Source: JAQVXR01 sp050945755
Lineage (GTDB): Bacteria; Bacillota; Dehalobacteriia; Dehalobacteriales; Dehalobacteriaceae
Direction: 5' to 3'
Length of the DNA: 32,182 bases
NCBI GenBank assembly: GCA_050945755.1
Contig: JBMNTN010000020.1
Span: 1 to 32,182 of the forward strand
Made by a program: the position numbers and the translations under genes. Below, in pieces: positions 31,177 through 32,182 of the stretch (position 1 is its first letter; each line of letters starts with the position of its first letter). Under the pieces are notes generated by a model. It saw only the letters and a program-made list of their open reading frames with translations. It did no database searches and was not told the DNA's origin.

Positions 31177-31214
31177 TATTTCAGCCAGGCAAAATAATCT
31201 GCCTGGCTGAAATA
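31177..31214 (-). terminator. Intrinsic terminator of the CO dehydrogenase gene
   Basis: A perfect 15-bp stem TATTTCAGCCAGGCA/TGCCTGGCTGAAATA around an 8-base loop lies 17 bases after the stop codon. On the minus strand it is followed by TTTATG. It separates this gene from the aro operon, so aroB must have a promoter between 31025 and 31176. Confidence 0.85.
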
Positions 31215-31231
31215 AACCTTTGATTTAATCT

Positions 31232-32182
31232 TTACTTTAAGCCCAAGCCTTTTCTCTTATTAAGAATATGTGCTTCAATCCCTTCCGCTACTTCGCCAGG
31301 GTCATCACCTAAGGCAATCTTTCCTCCCGTTAATTTCTCTACATCCTCGGTAAGGAGTTTGACCAACTGGGGCGCCCCTGTGACAAAGGGAGTAGGCGAA
31401 AGATGGGTATATGCACCGTAAGCGACGGCAAAGACACCGTCAATCGTCGCCTTTTGTTCCATCCATTCCGGTGCGGTAACGGCAATGGGAAGGTCCGGAA
31501 CATCGGCATCAAGGTGGTCCGCCAAAGCTGTCACCAACATGGAGATTCTCCCGGTATCGGTACAGGTGCCAAAACTTAATACCGGAGGAATCTTTAACAT
31601 ATTGCATACTTCCTTCAAGCCTAGTCCGGCCATATCGATCGCATTAAGGTTACACAATCCTGCCACCTCAAGGGCATGATTACCGCACCCGGCACTGACC
31701 ACTAAGATATCCCTTTTGATTAATTCCTTGACCAGATTAACGGTATTCCAGTCCTGAGGCCCGTTTCTTAAAGTAGAACAATTGGCCAGGGCTACCACGC
31801 CCTTGATTTTTCCGGCAGAAATGACATCTACCAGCGGGTCTAATTTGTTGCCAAGAGCCTGTAAAACAGCCTCGGTGGAAAATCCGGCGATTGCCTTTTG
31901 TTTAATCTGAGGAACTTTTGGCTCCACTTTACCCTTGCGTTTGGGGAAATTTTTCAAGGCAAGGTCTATAAGCTTATCTGCCATAGCATCCACTTCCCCC
32001 GGATGATATAATATTTGATGCTGTAATCCGGGAACACCAATAATGCTGCTGACACTGACCAGTGTCACCTGATATTTTTCCGCATATTGGTCAATAGCCG
32101 GAGGCGAGCAGTTTTCTTCCATGGCTAAAACATCCACGGCACCGGTAGCTAATAAGGGTTCGATGGAGAGCCAATTACCCAT
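31232..32182 (-). CDS. cooS: Anaerobic CO dehydrogenase catalytic subunit, C-terminal half (5' end outside window)
   Basis: About 316 residues of a Ni-Fe CO dehydrogenase (CooS family, normally about 630 residues); the N-terminal part with clusters B and D is outside the window, and the ATG at 32182 is an internal methionine at the edge. Cluster-C cysteine positions are visible: 'MEENCSPP', 'VVALANCSTLRNG', 'VVSAGCGNHALEVAGLCN' and 'SFGTCTDTGRIS'. The C-terminal block 'SPTPFVTGAPQLVKLLTEDV' is also typical. The enzyme interconverts CO and CO2. No acetyl-CoA synthase, CooF or maturation gene follows; the gene ends its transcript at the hairpin at 31177. Confidence 0.92.
   Translation of the reverse strand: MGNWLSIEPLLATGAVDVLAMEENCSPPAIDQYAEKYQVTLVSVSSIIGVPGLQHQILYHPGEVDAMADKLIDLALKNFPKRKGKVEPKVPQIKQKAIAGFSTEAVLQALGNKLDPLVDVISAGKIKGVVALANCSTLRNGPQDWNTVNLVKELIKRDILVVSAGCGNHALEVAGLCNLNAIDMAGLGLKEVCNMLKIPPVLSFGTCTDTGRISMLVTALADHLDADVPDLPIAVTAPEWMEQKATIDGVFAVAYGAYTHLSPTPFVTGAPQLVKLLTEDVEKLTGGKIALGDDPGEVAEGIEAHILNKRKGLGLK

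Noticed and set aside
1..32182. CRISPR arrays, tRNA or rRNA genes, insertion sequences, prophage or integrative elements
   Set aside because: I saw no regularly spaced repeats, cloverleaf or rRNA sequence, transposase, integrase or terminal repeats.

Overview
The window reads as chromosome of an anaerobic Gram-positive bacterium of the Clostridia (Peptococcaceae-like). The signs are strong AGGAGG-type ribosome sites with frequent TTG/GTG starts, sigma-A promoters, a T-box leader, a cyclic-di-AMP (ydaO-type) riboswitch, a Bacillus-type succinate dehydrogenase flavoprotein, a nickel CO dehydrogenase, and many radical-SAM or clostridial protein families. I see no prophage, insertion sequence, tRNA, rRNA or CRISPR array. 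This assignment is inferred from gene content only.

Layout: 1-965 holds the end of a beta-propeller protein (+). 1037-4212 (-) holds a fumarate reductase/succinate dehydrogenase flavoprotein followed by an MmgE/PrpD-family gene, with no iron-sulfur or membrane subunit nearby. 4494-10470 (-) is a five-gene run: ABC ATPase, an unusually long adaptor with a duplicated HlyD core, a MacB-like permease, a HExxH putative metalloprotease and a membrane metallophosphoesterase. 10607-12190 (+) is tyrS behind a tyrosine T-box. 12189-15127 (-) holds a DUF815 AAA ATPase, a broken ferritin-like gene, a small possible winged-helix protein and an unknown protein.

15369-16937 (-) is the most interesting part. 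A KamA-family radical-SAM enzyme has the residue pattern of glutamate 2,3-aminomutase rather than lysine 2,3-aminomutase. It sits behind its own sigma-A promoter, a c-di-AMP riboswitch and an intrinsic terminator. Its predicted product, beta-glutamate, is a compatible solute, so the locus suggests c-di-AMP control of osmolyte synthesis.

17057-21417 (-) is a polyamine (spermidine/putrescine) ABC transporter operon, potABCD, headed by an XRE-cupin regulator with a palindromic candidate operator at the predicted transcription start. 21549-24427 (+) holds a DedA membrane protein and then a two-gene radical-SAM/DNA-repair pair. 24439-26541 (-) holds an M24 Xaa-Pro peptidase and an EamA/DMT transporter. 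26724-27233 (+) is a Cu/Zn superoxide dismutase with all metal ligands and no signal peptide. 27266-31024 (-) is a tightly packed aromatic amino acid operon, aroB-aroA-aroC-chorismate mutase, ending the shikimate pathway and starting Phe/Tyr synthesis. 31232 to the window end (-) is the C-terminal half of a CO dehydrogenase catalytic subunit.

Most transcription units are closed by clear intrinsic terminators, so operon boundaries are fairly secure. Product names rest on recognised motifs and remembered family sequences; no database search was run.
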